Part shown: piece by piece, positions 34,681 through 46,000 of the stretch | Layout: every line of letters starts with the position of its first letter | Numbering within the stretch: the stretch's first letter is position 1 | Assembly: GCA_028875225.1 (NCBI GenBank) | Contig: JAPPFB010000017.1 | Span: forward strand, 145,920-209,919 | DNA length: 64,000 bases | Reading direction: 5' to 3' | Origin: Chloroflexota bacterium | GTDB taxonomy: Bacteria; Chloroflexota; Dehalococcoidia; Bin125 | Made by a program: the position numbers and the translations under genes | Notes under the pieces: generated by a model | Told to the model about the DNA's origin: nothing | Seen by the model: only the letters and a program-made list of their open reading frames with translations | Database searches by the model: none

Positions 34681-35427
34681 ATGTCCTTTGCCGCAACACA
34701 GAGTCGCCCATCACCTGAGTCCAAAGCCTCGACCAAAGACACTTCCCCCATCCGTGTCCTGCTGGTCGACGATCATTCCATCGTGCGGCAAGGGCTCAAG
34801 GAAATCCTGGATCGAACAGACGAGTTCGAGGTCGTCGGCGAAGCCGCAGACGGCGTGCAGGCGGTCGAACTGGCCAAGGCGATCGAACCTGATGTGGTGT
34901 TGATGGACCTGATCATGCCAAACAAGGACGGCGTCGAAGCAACGCGAGAAATCGTTGAAGACGTGCCCAACACTCACATTCTGGTTCTGACCGCCTCAAC
35001 GGCCGACGACGCGGTGATCAATGCTCTGGCCGCCGGCGCCTCGGGTTATCTCCAGAAGGTCTGCGATCGTGACGACCTGCTCGCCGCGATTCGCGACGCC
35101 GCTGATGACAGCTCAAGCGTGTCGGTTGGCATGCTTCGCCGGGCGCTTGGCGCTGCGCAGATCGCTCCGACGAGGGCGAAGCGGTCGGGCGGCAAACTGA
35201 CCGCGCGCGAGCGGAGCATTCTGACCCACTTCGCGAGGGGCAATACGTACGCCGAGGTCGCCGCGATCATGGGCAATAGCGCAGTCACGGTGCGCAACAC
35301 GATCTATCGCATCGAACAGAAGCTTGGCGTGACCACCAAGCAGGAGATCGTCGCCTGGGCCGCGCTCAACGGGTTGCTGGACGACGACCAGTCGGTTCCG
35401 CGGGCTCGCAGTGGAGAGTCGGGCTGA
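34681..35427 (+). CDS. NarL/FixJ-family response regulator
   Basis: A protein of 248 residues. The receiver domain (about 24-140) has the acidic pair in LLVDDHS, phospho-acceptor Asp76 in VVLMDLIMP and the conserved Thr/Lys region (LVLTAST; GYLQKV). The LuxR-type HTH (about 178-235) has LTARERSIL and YAEVAAIMGNSAVTVRNTIY then RIEQKLGV. The 20-residue N-terminal tail is extra. It pairs with the kinase upstream and lies amid exported-protein genes, so control of surface-protein expression is an attractive but unproven role. Confidence 0.92.
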   Translation: MSFAATQSRPSPESKASTKDTSPIRVLLVDDHSIVRQGLKEILDRTDEFEVVGEAADGVQAVELAKAIEPDVVLMDLIMPNKDGVEATREIVEDVPNTHILVLTASTADDAVINALAAGASGYLQKVCDRDDLLAAIRDAADDSSSVSVGMLRRALGAAQIAPTRAKRSGGKLTARERSILTHFARGNTYAEVAAIMGNSAVTVRNTIYRIEQKLGVTTKQEIVAWAALNGLLDDDQSVPRARSGESG

Positions 35428-35478
35428 TTCACACGGAACGAATGGGGCCAATCTGCAACGCTCTGGCTGGGTCGGCGG

Positions 35479-37476
35479 CTATCGCGTGCCGTCCGGCTGG
35501 TCAGGGATGGATTGAGCGACTACCGGCGGCGGGCGATTGTGATCACCGCTGATCCAGAGGATGGAACCGCTCTGGATCGGGAAATCCGTGCCCGGCTCGG
35601 GACTGTCGGGGTCTGCCGGCGCAAAAGAATGCCAGGCGCGTTGACCGTGCAGCCAGAGATGGATCGCCACTGCGCCCCGGCTGGCGAGCTGCGGGAAGAG
35701 CGCAGAGGCCAGGATCTGGTTGGGCGCGGTCCAGACGCTGAGGTCGCCAACCTCGACGCTGGTCAGTCCGTCGAGACCCGTCACATTCTCGGCGGCGGCG
35801 ACCACTTTGACGATGTCGTGCAGTTCAGAGTTGGACGCGATGAGCAGTCCCTGACCCGACTCGCCGAGCACGAGGAATCTGGCCACGGCGACGCCCCGCA
35901 CAATCTCCTGCTCTCTCGAATCAAGTTCAAGCATGTCGAGCGAGCCGGCGGCACTGAAGGAAACGCCGTCTCCCGGCACGGTCGGATCAGAAGATGCGAC
36001 CAGTTCGCCAAACTGGTCTCTGAGGACAACGGCGGCGATCAGGACTTCGCCGGCATCGGCGATCAACTCCTCGTCCTCGCCCTGACCAGGTACGTAGAAG
36101 AGCAGCCCTCTGGCGCCCTGTCCGAAGGTGGTCTTCGCTCCTGGATCGCTCTCCCGATAGACCTCGAGCGAGACGAATACGGGATGGCCGACGACGATGA
36201 TCTCCACGCTGGTGACCGCCGGCACGGGAATCTCGGTGAGGCTGATCTCCACCCGATAGTGACCGAGGGCGGCCTCCTTGCGCAAGGTGGTCAGTGAGAC
36301 GACGGCCTGATCCTCATTGCAGTCCAGGGCGCGAATGGCGGCTAGCCGCTGTTGCTCCTCCTCGTCGTCATCGTCGTCGGGCTCCGCGTCCGGACACCGG
36401 ACTGGACGTTCGGCCTCTATCAGCGAGAGGTCGGCGTCCTCCGGACCCTCCACGACCTCGACGTCGAGGTCGCGGGGATTGACGTCGGTCGGGTTGCCGA
36501 TGGAGTCAAGTCCGGTGACGACGATGTTGACAGTCCCGTCAACAGCAGCCAGGTTGCCGGTCGGTTCGCCGGCGGTCAGTCCGGCAGGGTCGCCGGCGAA
36601 GTTCAGTTCCAGCGTGTTGGATCGCGCGTGACCGTTCTCGCCGACCACAATGGCGTACACGTCGATGTGGCTCGCGTCCGTGCTGACCGGCCTGAGCGTG
36701 AACTGCGTGATCGCGTTGGCGGACGGCAAGCCGGACTCGCTGCCGTAGCGCATCGTGTGTCGATTGGCCTCGGCGGGAGTATCGGCCTCCCGGCCCATGT
36801 CGGCCTGTCCGGCGACGATGATGATCGAGCTGACGTCATAGTCATTGGTCTCCTTCCCAAACGAGTTCTTGACCGTCAACTCGAGATACGCGGTCTTGCC
36901 CCGTCTGAGCGTGGTCGAGATACGCGGCCCACTCCTGTTGTGTCCTTCTCTCGAGGGCCGCATGATGGCGGAGTCGATCGGGTCGCCCGGATCGCCGATC
37001 CTCAGCGTCTCGATCGCGATCGGTAACGGCTCTTCGGCCACGCCGTCGTCCCTCTCTACGTCGACCAACGCCGAGATCGTTGCCGTGCCGTGACTCGTGC
37101 CTAGCGGGACCGCGAGCCGAACCAGGATCGGTCCAAGATCGTCGTTGTCCGCGTCTTCGGCATACTCGGGCGGAGGCTCTGAGAACGGCATGCCAGCGAG
37201 CGAATGCCGATCGAGGACGATCGGACCACCGACCGAATGCAGGAAGCGCAGCGTATACATCCTGTCCGGTTCGGCGTCGCGGACCCAGATTCTGACCTCA
37301 AACTCAGAGTCGGGGCCGACCAGGCCGTCCGAGTCGAGGATCTCGATCTCGACCTTGGCGGATGCAGCGTTGAGTTCGGTTGGTCCGACGAGCAGCAACG
37401 TCGCCAGAACGAAGACACCGACGCACAAGCCCGCCTCGAGAACTGGTGGCCCGATACGCCAGCGTCTTCTCGGCAC
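35479..37476 (-). CDS. Large exported surface protein, function unknown
   Basis: A protein of 665 residues from a GTG with GGAGG upstream. It has a signal/anchor (CVGVFVLATLLLVGPTELNA) and then a series of beta-rich, Ig-like segments: VEIEILDSDGLVGPDSEFEV, a CARDB-like stretch (TAYLELTVKNSFGKETNDYD) and VTGLDSIGNPTDVNPRDLDV. An acidic run (PDAEPDDDDDEEEQQ) lies in the middle. The C-terminus has a Trp-rich block (AIHLWLHGQRAWHSF ... SGSILWISG). No catalytic motif is recognised. It is convergent with the response-regulator gene. Confidence 0.7.
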   Translation of the reverse strand: MPRRRWRIGPPVLEAGLCVGVFVLATLLLVGPTELNAASAKVEIEILDSDGLVGPDSEFEVRIWVRDAEPDRMYTLRFLHSVGGPIVLDRHSLAGMPFSEPPPEYAEDADNDDLGPILVRLAVPLGTSHGTATISALVDVERDDGVAEEPLPIAIETLRIGDPGDPIDSAIMRPSREGHNRSGPRISTTLRRGKTAYLELTVKNSFGKETNDYDVSSIIIVAGQADMGREADTPAEANRHTMRYGSESGLPSANAITQFTLRPVSTDASHIDVYAIVVGENGHARSNTLELNFAGDPAGLTAGEPTGNLAAVDGTVNIVVTGLDSIGNPTDVNPRDLDVEVVEGPEDADLSLIEAERPVRCPDAEPDDDDDEEEQQRLAAIRALDCNEDQAVVSLTTLRKEAALGHYRVEISLTEIPVPAVTSVEIIVVGHPVFVSLEVYRESDPGAKTTFGQGARGLLFYVPGQGEDEELIADAGEVLIAAVVLRDQFGELVASSDPTVPGDGVSFSAAGSLDMLELDSREQEIVRGVAVARFLVLGESGQGLLIASNSELHDIVKVVAAAENVTGLDGLTSVEVGDLSVWTAPNQILASALFPQLASRGAVAIHLWLHGQRAWHSFAPADPDSPEPGTDFPIQSGSILWISGDHNRPPPVVAQSIPDQPDGTR

Positions 37477-38349
37477 GCGACCTCCCGGGTTTCACAGATT
37501 GAGGACAGCCGTGGCTCTCCACAGTTGTCGATTCAGACTAGTGCCTATCGCTAAGTATGTTCAGCAAACTGGCGCAGCGCCTCACGTAGTCTGACCAGAT
37601 GAGAAAGTCGGCATTACCTCTATGGTCGAGTCGTACATCAACTCATCACACGCAGCGGACTCTTGCCGACCCTGGACTCATCGCGAGGATTCCTGCAGTG
37701 GCCAACCGCTAGCAGGGACGGCGGCTGTCGGACAGCGATCAGTGACCCTGTGGCGACCCGCGCGCAAAGAACGGGCGACTCCTGATCCACTGCGGGCTCA
37801 GTGGTCAGACGCTACGCACATTGCGACAATCGTCAGCGACCTGGGAAGCAGAAGACCTCCTGCCGAAGACGCTGCACTGAGCGGGATCGTCGCTCGAGTC
37901 CTTCACACATTCAGGAACACATGCATCGCCGCAGTCGGGACGATCGATGGCCATGGCGTCAGTGCCAGACGCTCTCTGCCACATGCCGAGGCCGGACGTC
38001 AGAGTGAAGATTCTCGATTTGGTTCAGGTTGGTGGGCCATCGTGTGCCGAACTGCGAACTCTTTTCTGGGAGAGTGCGCAGCAGGTCTCTGCTCAGAACA
38101 TCACGAGCTCACCATTCACCACCGAGTTCGAGCTCCCTTATCTGGCGCTTGGCCTAATGTCAGCGGCGATGATTTGCTCAAAGACCTTGGCTGTCGACAG
38201 GCGGATTCGAAGTCTCACACGCATTCTTGGGCACTACAAAGCGGCTCTATCGCAATTCGGCATCTCCGCAGACGGACCCTCGAGCTCGAAGTTCTGGGCG
38301 CCACGCGCGTTTCTGTGCGGGAGGCTAGGTTGCGGCTTGGAGGCGGCCC
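37477..38349. other. Long region without a convincing gene
   Basis: About 870 bases between a surface-protein gene and a lipoprotein gene. Several overlapping frames are open (37622-38485 and 37947-38414 on the plus strand), but none has a Shine-Dalgarno site, signal peptide or family motif, and codon choice looks random next to the flanking genes. It probably contains the surface-protein gene's promoter near 37500-37600, where AT content rises, and decayed sequence. Confidence 0.4.
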
Positions 38350-38976
38350 ATGCAACAAGTCGTCGGAGCGCTGGTCGGACTCATGGTGGGTGCCACGCTA
38401 TTGCTCGGCTGTGATGGGAGTGGTAGCAACTACCCTCCGGAGCCGATCATCGACGTCAACGGAAATCGCTGGCTTTGCTTGCTAGACGCTGACAACACGC
38501 CGTTCGCTGTGAACGCATCGACGGGCTACAGCGCTCCGGCCGAAGAGGTCTACCCTGACTCGGATGAAGAGGCTCGGTGGGTCGAGCGATGCCGTAATGC
38601 CGATACGATCCGGCCGGATGGCGACAGTTGGCCCGCGACCACTTCGAGCGATGCTCGAGAGGTTTCAGCAACAACCCTGACTCGGGCCTATGAGGAAAAC
38701 AACGTTGCAGCGCAGCGCGACTATGGCGATCAGCGCTATGTGATCACGGGCGTGGTTAACGATGCGGGCGTGGACCTGAGCGGCGATACGATTGTCAGAC
38801 TGCAAGGGCATCGGGAGAGCCGCGGCATTCCCTGGGTCATCGAATGCGTGATGCGCGACGGCGACGGTGCCGCGGCCGCGACTCTTCGAGCTGGAGACAC
38901 TGCGTCTCTCGAAGGCGTCGTACATGGGCAGTGGATCGGCTACAACGTTAGGGTTCGCGATTGCGAGTTGCGCTAG
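38350..38976 (+). CDS. Lipoprotein with OB-fold (tRNA_anti-like) domain
   Basis: A protein of 208 residues with a lipoprotein signal peptide and lipobox (GATLLLGC, Cys about residue 21), a variable middle region, and a C-terminal OB-fold (about 105-208). The OB-fold has LTRAYEENNVAAQRDYGDQR, YVITGVVNDAG, CVMRDGDG and the end AGDTASLEGVVHGQWIGYNV then RVRDCEL. This matches the pattern of the tRNA_anti-like putative lipoprotein family, which is known mainly from genome annotation. GGAGG precedes the ATG. It is anchored outside the membrane; binding partner unknown. Confidence 0.78.
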   Translation: MQQVVGALVGLMVGATLLLGCDGSGSNYPPEPIIDVNGNRWLCLLDADNTPFAVNASTGYSAPAEEVYPDSDEEARWVERCRNADTIRPDGDSWPATTSSDAREVSATTLTRAYEENNVAAQRDYGDQRYVITGVVNDAGVDLSGDTIVRLQGHRESRGIPWVIECVMRDGDGAAAATLRAGDTASLEGVVHGQWIGYNVRVRDCELR

Positions 38977-39199
38977 ACCGGCTCTGTCGAGCAGTGGTCG
39001 TCGCATGAGAGCGATCAACCGACTGTTCGGAGACCCGCGCGGCACCGTGAGTGAACGTGTGCGAGCGAACAGCATCCCTGAGAGCCCAACACGCACTCAT
39101 CCATCCCTACAGGACCGCTCTGCCACCAAGCGAGTATCTGATCTCCAACAACAAGATCGCCTGCCCGACGAATGCGCGACTCGCAACGCCGAGCTAGGG

Positions 39200-39709
39200 C
39201 TTGCACACAGTAGCTGAAACGCGCCCCGATCTGGCCGAGGTGGATGAAGCTGAGGAAGATGACATCGAGCTTGTCGCAGCGGGTGGCGATTCGACGGAAG
39301 CGCTCGACCTCGTTGCGGCGACGATAGAGGCCGAGGTCGTAGGACCAGAACGAGTTGCGATAGCGGGGCGGCGGGACGACAGAGCGGTGGCCGAGGTCGC
39401 GCGCCAGCTGACGGGTCTGGTCGCCGTGATAGGCGCGGTACATGATCAGCGCCTGCGCGCCCGAGACCGGCCCGAACCAGCGTCAGAGGTCGTGGCGGGC
39501 GGGCGCATCGCCGCGCTGACCAGGTGAGAGCCAGATGACCAGCGCAGTGCGCTTGTCGGTGACCAGCGCGTGCAGCTTGGTGATGGTGCCGTGATGGTGC
39601 TGTCCAGGGTCAACGCATCCATCACCTGGCGCTGGGGGACCGTCAACTTGCCCCGCGGCGTCGGCAACAGGGGCGCGAGTCGCTCGTACTGCGCATCCGT
39701 CATTCTCAT
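39200..39709 (-). pseudogene. IS5-family transposase remnant
   Basis: Reverse-strand fragments of one transposase in different frames. The N-terminus is MTDAQYERLAPLLPTPRG (near 39640-39709). The middle is TKLHALVTDKRTALVIWLSP (near 39530-39590), followed by an in-frame stop. The C-terminus is RRRNEVERFRRIATRCDKLD then VIFLSFIHLGQI (about 39220-39330). Several hundred bases of the catalytic core are deleted and the DDE frame is broken. It is therefore an inactive remnant, lying next to the large cadherin-type gene. Confidence 0.8.
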
Positions 39710-40053
39710 CTGGTCACCGGCCGCGCTGATGCGCAACCCGGCACTGACACGTCTACGCGTTACCGTGATCAGGCCCGAGCCGGTGTTGCACCTCTCGCGC
39801 CAATTTGAGGGCAACCAGTTTGGCCGGCTCAACGGTCGACGGTCCTGACCTCTAGGCCTGGCTCAACGGTCCAACGGAAACGTCAACTCGAACGTTCTTG
39901 CCTCCGTCTAGTTTGGTGGACGACAACGTCGTCTCTTGGCCCGCCGGCGCCTGGTTCACTGAAGCAACTGCCCGGTCGCTCGTATCGGTAGGCGGCGGGG
40001 ATTGCGAGGGTCACTTCGCAGCGAGGCATCCCGCCGCTGTCCAGGGCTGTGAC

Positions 40054-43000
40054 CTATGGCTGCGATGTGTTGAGCGGCGTGCTGATGAACCAGCGGTTGA
40101 CCGGCGATTCGGTGCCAAGGAAGCGCCGCGTGGGCAGCAGCCGCTCGCCCCAGCCGCCGTCGTCCGAGCGCAGCTGGATCGCGAACTCGACCCGGCCTCC
40201 GCTCACCCGTCGAGCGGTGATCCGTAGGCTCCGATCGCCTTCGCCGACCGTGAAGCCGTTGCTGTTGAGCCAACGTCCGACGGTTGCAGCAGCGGGCAAG
40301 AAGCGGAGCCTGGGCAGGATTCGGTCCCGCCACTCGCCATCGGGTGAACGCTCCTGCAACGCGAACTCGAACCGTCCGCGCGAGACCAGCCGGGCAGCAA
40401 CGCGGACCTCCAGCGCGACCGCCGCCGGGTCGACCGTGATCGCCAGGGTGCTCGCCTCGCTTCTCAGTGAGCCGTCGCTGGCCGTAACGGCGGCGCTCGA
40501 CTGTCCAGCGGCCAACGGTGTCACGACAAGAACATCCTCGACGATTGCAACCGTCGCAACGCCGGGGTCCGAGGACCGGCCGAGCGAGTAGCTCAGCGGG
40601 TCGCCGTCGGGATCGCTGAAGTACGCGCCCAGGCCGATGCGGGCCGGTGCTCCGCCGGCCGACAGTCGCAGCGCAGGCAGAGCGGTCGCCCGCGGCCCGC
40701 GGTTGTCGCGCGCGATCGTCACGCGGTAGACGCGCTGCCTGCTGCCGTCCGGCGAGGTCACCGTCACGTCGATCCGCGCACCCGCCGTCAACGTGACCTG
40801 GTGGCCGTTGACTTCGTTGCCGTCGCTGTCGACCGGCGCAATCAGGACCTCCGCATCGTCCTGCGCCGCCACCGCCTCAATCGTGCCGAGTTCTGCGCTC
40901 GTCGAACCTCGGTAGGCAGTCCTGAGCGGCGAGAACGCACCGATATCCACCGAGCTGATCGCTAGCGAGGCCAGGCGCGCGTCGATCGCGTCGGGCATGT
41001 TGTAGCTGTAGAGCCTGGCATCGGTCGCGTCGGCGATCCACAGCACGCCGAGGTCGGACCAGATCCCGCGCGCGTCGCCGTTGCCGGCCTTGAGCAGCGA
41101 GCGGAAGCTGAACTCCTCTGATTCGAGGCGCTTCAGATCGTCGTCCTCGATCCGATACGCGAACACACGCTTGGCGCCGTCGTCGGAGATCCAGATGGTG
41201 ACGCCGTCGGACCAGACGCCGCGCGGACTGCGGTTGAGCGCATCCAGCTCGTACTCGGCCAGCAGCGCGCCGCTGGCCAGGTCGTAGACGAAGAGCGCCT
41301 CCTTGATGCTGTCGACCACGTACATCCGCTCGCCGTCGGACCAGATCCCACGCGGGTCGCGGTTGCGTTCGTCCAGGTCCAGATCGCGTTCGGAGAGCCG
41401 CTCGCCGTCCTCGAGCCGATACGCGAAGAGCTTGTCCTGACCGCTGTCGGCGATCCAGACAACCTCGCCGTCCGACCCGATGCCATGGGAGAAGCGATTG
41501 CGGGCGTCAAGCGCGAATTCGGCCTCCTCGATGCGCTCGCCGGTGAGGAGGTCGTAGGCGAAGACGCGGTCCGGGTCAGTGGGCGAGTTCTCCAGCACCC
41601 AGATGGTCTGCCCGTCCGACCAGATATCCGTCGGGTTCACATTCTCCGGGTCGAGTTGGTCCAGATCGCGCGCCACATTCCAATCGAAATCGGCCTCCGA
41701 GGGAACCGGGACAGCAGGCGCGCCTCCACCTTCGCCTCCACCTCCTCCGCTGCCACCGCTTGTACCGGAGGAACCGGTCCGAACGAACGCGCCGCCCCTG
41801 ACCGTGATCACGACCTCAACCCTGTCGTCCTCGGCGTCACTGGCGTTGTACCCGGAGTCGAATCCGTCCGTCACGATTACATCGACCGTGTACGTGTCCT
41901 GCAGCGCCTCCACCAGCACGTCGTTGGTCCGAATCTGACCGGTCAACGGGTCGATCGTGAAGTGCTCGGCGTCGCTGCCGTTCAACTCATATGTGAGCAT
42001 CTCGCCCGGGTCGGGATCCTCGGCTCGCACCGGCGCGCCGACGGGACGTCCCTTGCCGGACCCCTGACCGATGCTTCGAGTCGTCGATGACTCGGCGAAG
42101 CCGGGCGCGCTGTTAGTGGCTGGCCGGGTCTCGCCGATCCGCGACCCAGTCGAGTCTGATGCTTCCTTGTTGCCGCCTCGCCGGTCCGTGTACTCCACGC
42201 TCACTCGCAGGTAGTGGCCAACGTCGTCTTCGGTGGCTGTGTAGCTGTCCGAGTTGGCGCCGGTGATCTCCTCCCAGCTCGAACGGTTGCGGGAGCGTTC
42301 CCACGTCCAGGTCTCAGCAGTCACGCCGCCGTCGCCGTCGTCGAGGTTGGCTGCGAAGCGCGTCCCCTCCCAGCCGCGCAGCGGCGAGATGGTGACGATG
42401 CCTTCTTCCTCCAAGTCCGTCACCGTGACGGTCACGTCGAGGCTTCCGAAGAGGCCATCCGGATCGGTCGCAGTGACCGTGATCGAGAAACTCGTGCCCC
42501 CGCGCTCGAAGCCGGGCGGCGTCAGGAAGTAGAGCTGGCCGGCGCTCGAGATCCAGAAGTCGTTGCTGCTGACCGTCCACGCGATCGCGTCGCGCTCAGG
42601 GTCGGCGGCCGTGTAGGTGGCGACGACGGCGCTGGTGTTCTCGACCACCGACGGCGCGGTGTCGCCGCTCAACGTCGGCGCTTCGTTCACGTCGGTCAGT
42701 GTGATGACCACGTTCTGCCGGTCGTCGATGGCGTCGTCGTCGGGATCGCCCAGCGAGTCCGCGCCGTCCGAGACCTCGACCGTGACCCGCAGCGTGCGTT
42801 TCGTCTCGAAGTCCAGTTGCGCGCCGCTCGCGACCCTCAACTGTCCGTTGTTCGCGTCGATCGTGAACAGCGCCGCGTCCGTCCCGCTCAACGTGTACGT
42901 CAGGGGGTCGTTGTTGAAGTCGGTGGCTTCCACGGGGTCGCCCACGGCCGTGCCGCCTGGCGCGTCCTCAGCCAGCTCGCGTTGGCCCCTCTCCGTTGGC

Positions 43001-46000
43001 GGGAACGCCGGGGCTGAGTTCACGGGCGGCGGCTGTCCGACGCGCGGCGACACCTTGACGGCGGACTTGCCCATGCCTTCGCCATCGTTGTAGCTGGCGA
43101 TCGCGCGGATGTAGCCGCCGATGTCCGCATCGTCCGGAGTGAACGTGTCGGACGTCGCCCCGGCGATGTTGGCCCATCCTGACGAACTGCTGCGCGAGCG
43201 CGACCACTGCCACGTCACGCCCGTCGGGCCGTCATCGTCCTCCAGCGAGGCCGTCACCGGGACCCGCGCCTGGATCGTGGCCGTCTCCGACGACAGCGTG
43301 ACGGTGCCCGGCTCTTCGATGTTCACCACCGTGATCGTCACGTTCTGGGTGTCGTCGATCGCGGTCGATGTGGCGCCGGCGCCGTCCTTGCCGTCGTGCA
43401 CCTCCACCGTGACGCTGTACGAGGACTTCGTTTCGAAGTCCAGCGTCGTGCCCGAACCGACCCGAATCTGCCCGCTGCTGGTGATGGTGAAAGCGGCCGC
43501 GTCAGCGCCCGTCAGCGAGTACGTCAGCCGGTCGTTTTCGGGGTCTTCCGCCGCCACGGGCGCGCCGACGTTGGCTCCCGCCCGCGAGTTCTCGACCACG
43601 GTGCGTTGGCCCGTCTCCGACGCCGGGAACAGCGGCCGGCGGTTCTCGCTGGGCACCGGATTGGTAATCGCTTCCGCCCGCTTGCCGCCGCCGCGACGGT
43701 CCGTGTATTCGACCACGGCCCGCAGGTAGGAGTCCTCATCGCTCACGGTCGGCGTGTACCTGTTGGTGGTCGCTCCCGATCCCGATGCCGGCGACCAACC
43801 CGTGCGTCCGTCGTGCGAGCGAGACCACTGCCAGCTCTGGCCGGTCACCCCGCCATCGCCGTCCGCCAACGTCGCCGTCACCGGCGTTCCGGCCTCGGGT
43901 TCCAGGCTCGAGAGTGTGACGACTCCCTCCTCCTCTACGTCGATCACCCGTACCGAAACATCGGTGGTCACGTCGACCGAGTCGTCGTTGATCACCATGT
44001 CGTTGACGTCCAGGCCCTTGCCGTCATGCAGGCTCACGCTGAAGAACAGCAATCCCTGCGGCCCCGCCGTCTCGAAATCAAGCTCGCCGACGGCCGTGAT
44101 CTGTCCGGAAGACGGGTCGATCTCGAAGAGCGCAGAGTCCTGTCCAGCCTCGATAGCGAAGGTCAGGCTGTCGCCGTCGCGGTCAGTGGCCGTGATTCGT
44201 TCGGGTAGAACCCTCCCTGCGGATCCCTCTTCAATCGCCTGGCTGGTTCCCGAGCGGAACCTGGGCGGCACATTGGGCAGTGGGTCCGCTTCCACCGGCG
44301 ACGTCTCGGCGCTGGTCAGCATCTTTCGGTTGGCGAAGTTCCGGTCCGCGTTGCGCCGGTCGAAGTAGGACACCTCGGCCCGCAACGGCTTGCCCGCATC
44401 GTCCTCGTCCACCGTGTAGGTCAGCGTGGTCGAGGCGGTGGAGCCGATGCTGATGGGCTGTCCATCTGCCCTCAGAGTCCAGCTAATGGCCGTTACACCC
44501 GTGTCGATGCCGCCGTCCGGGTCTGACAGCGTGAAGCGGATCGTGTCGCCCACCACAGGGTCCAGGTTGCTCACCTGGATGACGCCCGTCTCCTCGATGT
44601 CGCGGACCGTCACGGTGACGGGCTGCGTGGCGGTGAGACGGTTGGTCTTGCTCTCGACGTCCCTCACGACGACGTTGAAGTTGTAGACGTTGTCCCCGCC
44701 GGAGTCCTTCGGATCCTCGAAGCTGGGCGTCTCCTTGAAGGTGACGTTTCCGCCGCTGTCGATTTCGAAGTCGGCCGCGTCCGTGCCCGTGAGCGACCAG
44801 GTGACCCCGCCCTCTTCGTCGCGCCCGGTGTACGACGCGATGACCGGGAAGGCGTAGGGCGGCTCGGCGAAACTCGCGTCGAGGGTGGCGTCGTGTTCGT
44901 CGAGGCTGACCGTTGCCGTGGGGGTTCCCGTGAACTCGGGCCGCTCGTTGACGTCGTCAATCCGGACGAAGAAATCCCACTCCGAGGTATTGACGCCGTC
45001 GGATGCATTCACGGTGACGTGGTAGAACTCAGTCCCGCCACTGCCGGAACCGAGCGGATTCTCATAGTCCGGCACGATGTTCCAGCGAACGAGCGCCCCT
45101 TCGTCCGAGTCGGGCCGCTCGAGATTGGGGTTCTCCGTGATGACGAAGTCGGCTGCGTCACCTCCGGTGAGGGTCCAGCTGATGTCGTCGCCCTCCTCGT
45201 CGCGAGCCTCAAACGGGTAGACCAGGGACTGGTTCGCAATCGTGGCGGGGAGGGCGGCGAGATCGGCTGCCGTGATCCCGGAGTCGTACTCGATCTCGTT
45301 GGCGTGCAGGCCCGGGCCCACCAGGCGCGTGAACTCCGGCGTCTCGTTGACGTTGGTGACGGTGACTGTCATTGGGTAGTCCCGCGTGTTCGGACCGTCG
45401 CTGAGCTTGACGATGACTTCGTACATGTTGTCGTCGGCCGCGTGGCTCTCGGCGGTGTTCAGGCGGTCGGTCGGATTCTCGAAGTTAGGCCGGTTCCTGA
45501 AGCTCAGCGTCCCGTGGCCGGTGGTGATGTCTCTCAGGATCTGGAAGTCGGCGGCGTCCGTACCGGCCAGGGACCAAGTGATAGCGAGGGTGAGGTCGGC
45601 GGTGCTCGTCTCCTCGTCCCGAGAGATGTACGTCATGACGTCCAGGTCGGCGGAGTCAGCGTCCCACTCGATCTCCGCAAAGTCCTCGTCAGGAACACCC
45701 GCCGGGACCTCCGGCGTCTCGTTGACGTTCGTCACAGTCACCGTGACGTTGAATGTTCCGACGCTCTCCTCAATTCCCGTGCCGCCCTGCCCGTCGTTGG
45801 CGCGAACGACGACTTCGTACATGTTGTCGGAGGCGCCCATCATGTTCGAGTCGGCCAGGTCGGCGGGGTTCTCGAAGTCCGGTTCGATGCTGAAGGAGAG
45901 CACGCCGGTGTTGGCGTTGATGCTGAAGTGGGCTGCGTCCGTGCCAGTGACGTCGAACGTGATGGTCTGGATCCCCGCGTTGTCGGCGTTGTCGTCGTCG

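Noticed and set aside
37622-38485. A 287-codon plus-strand frame before the lipoprotein gene
   Set aside because: It overlaps the well-supported lipoprotein start out of frame, lacks a ribosome site and looks like random high-GC translation.
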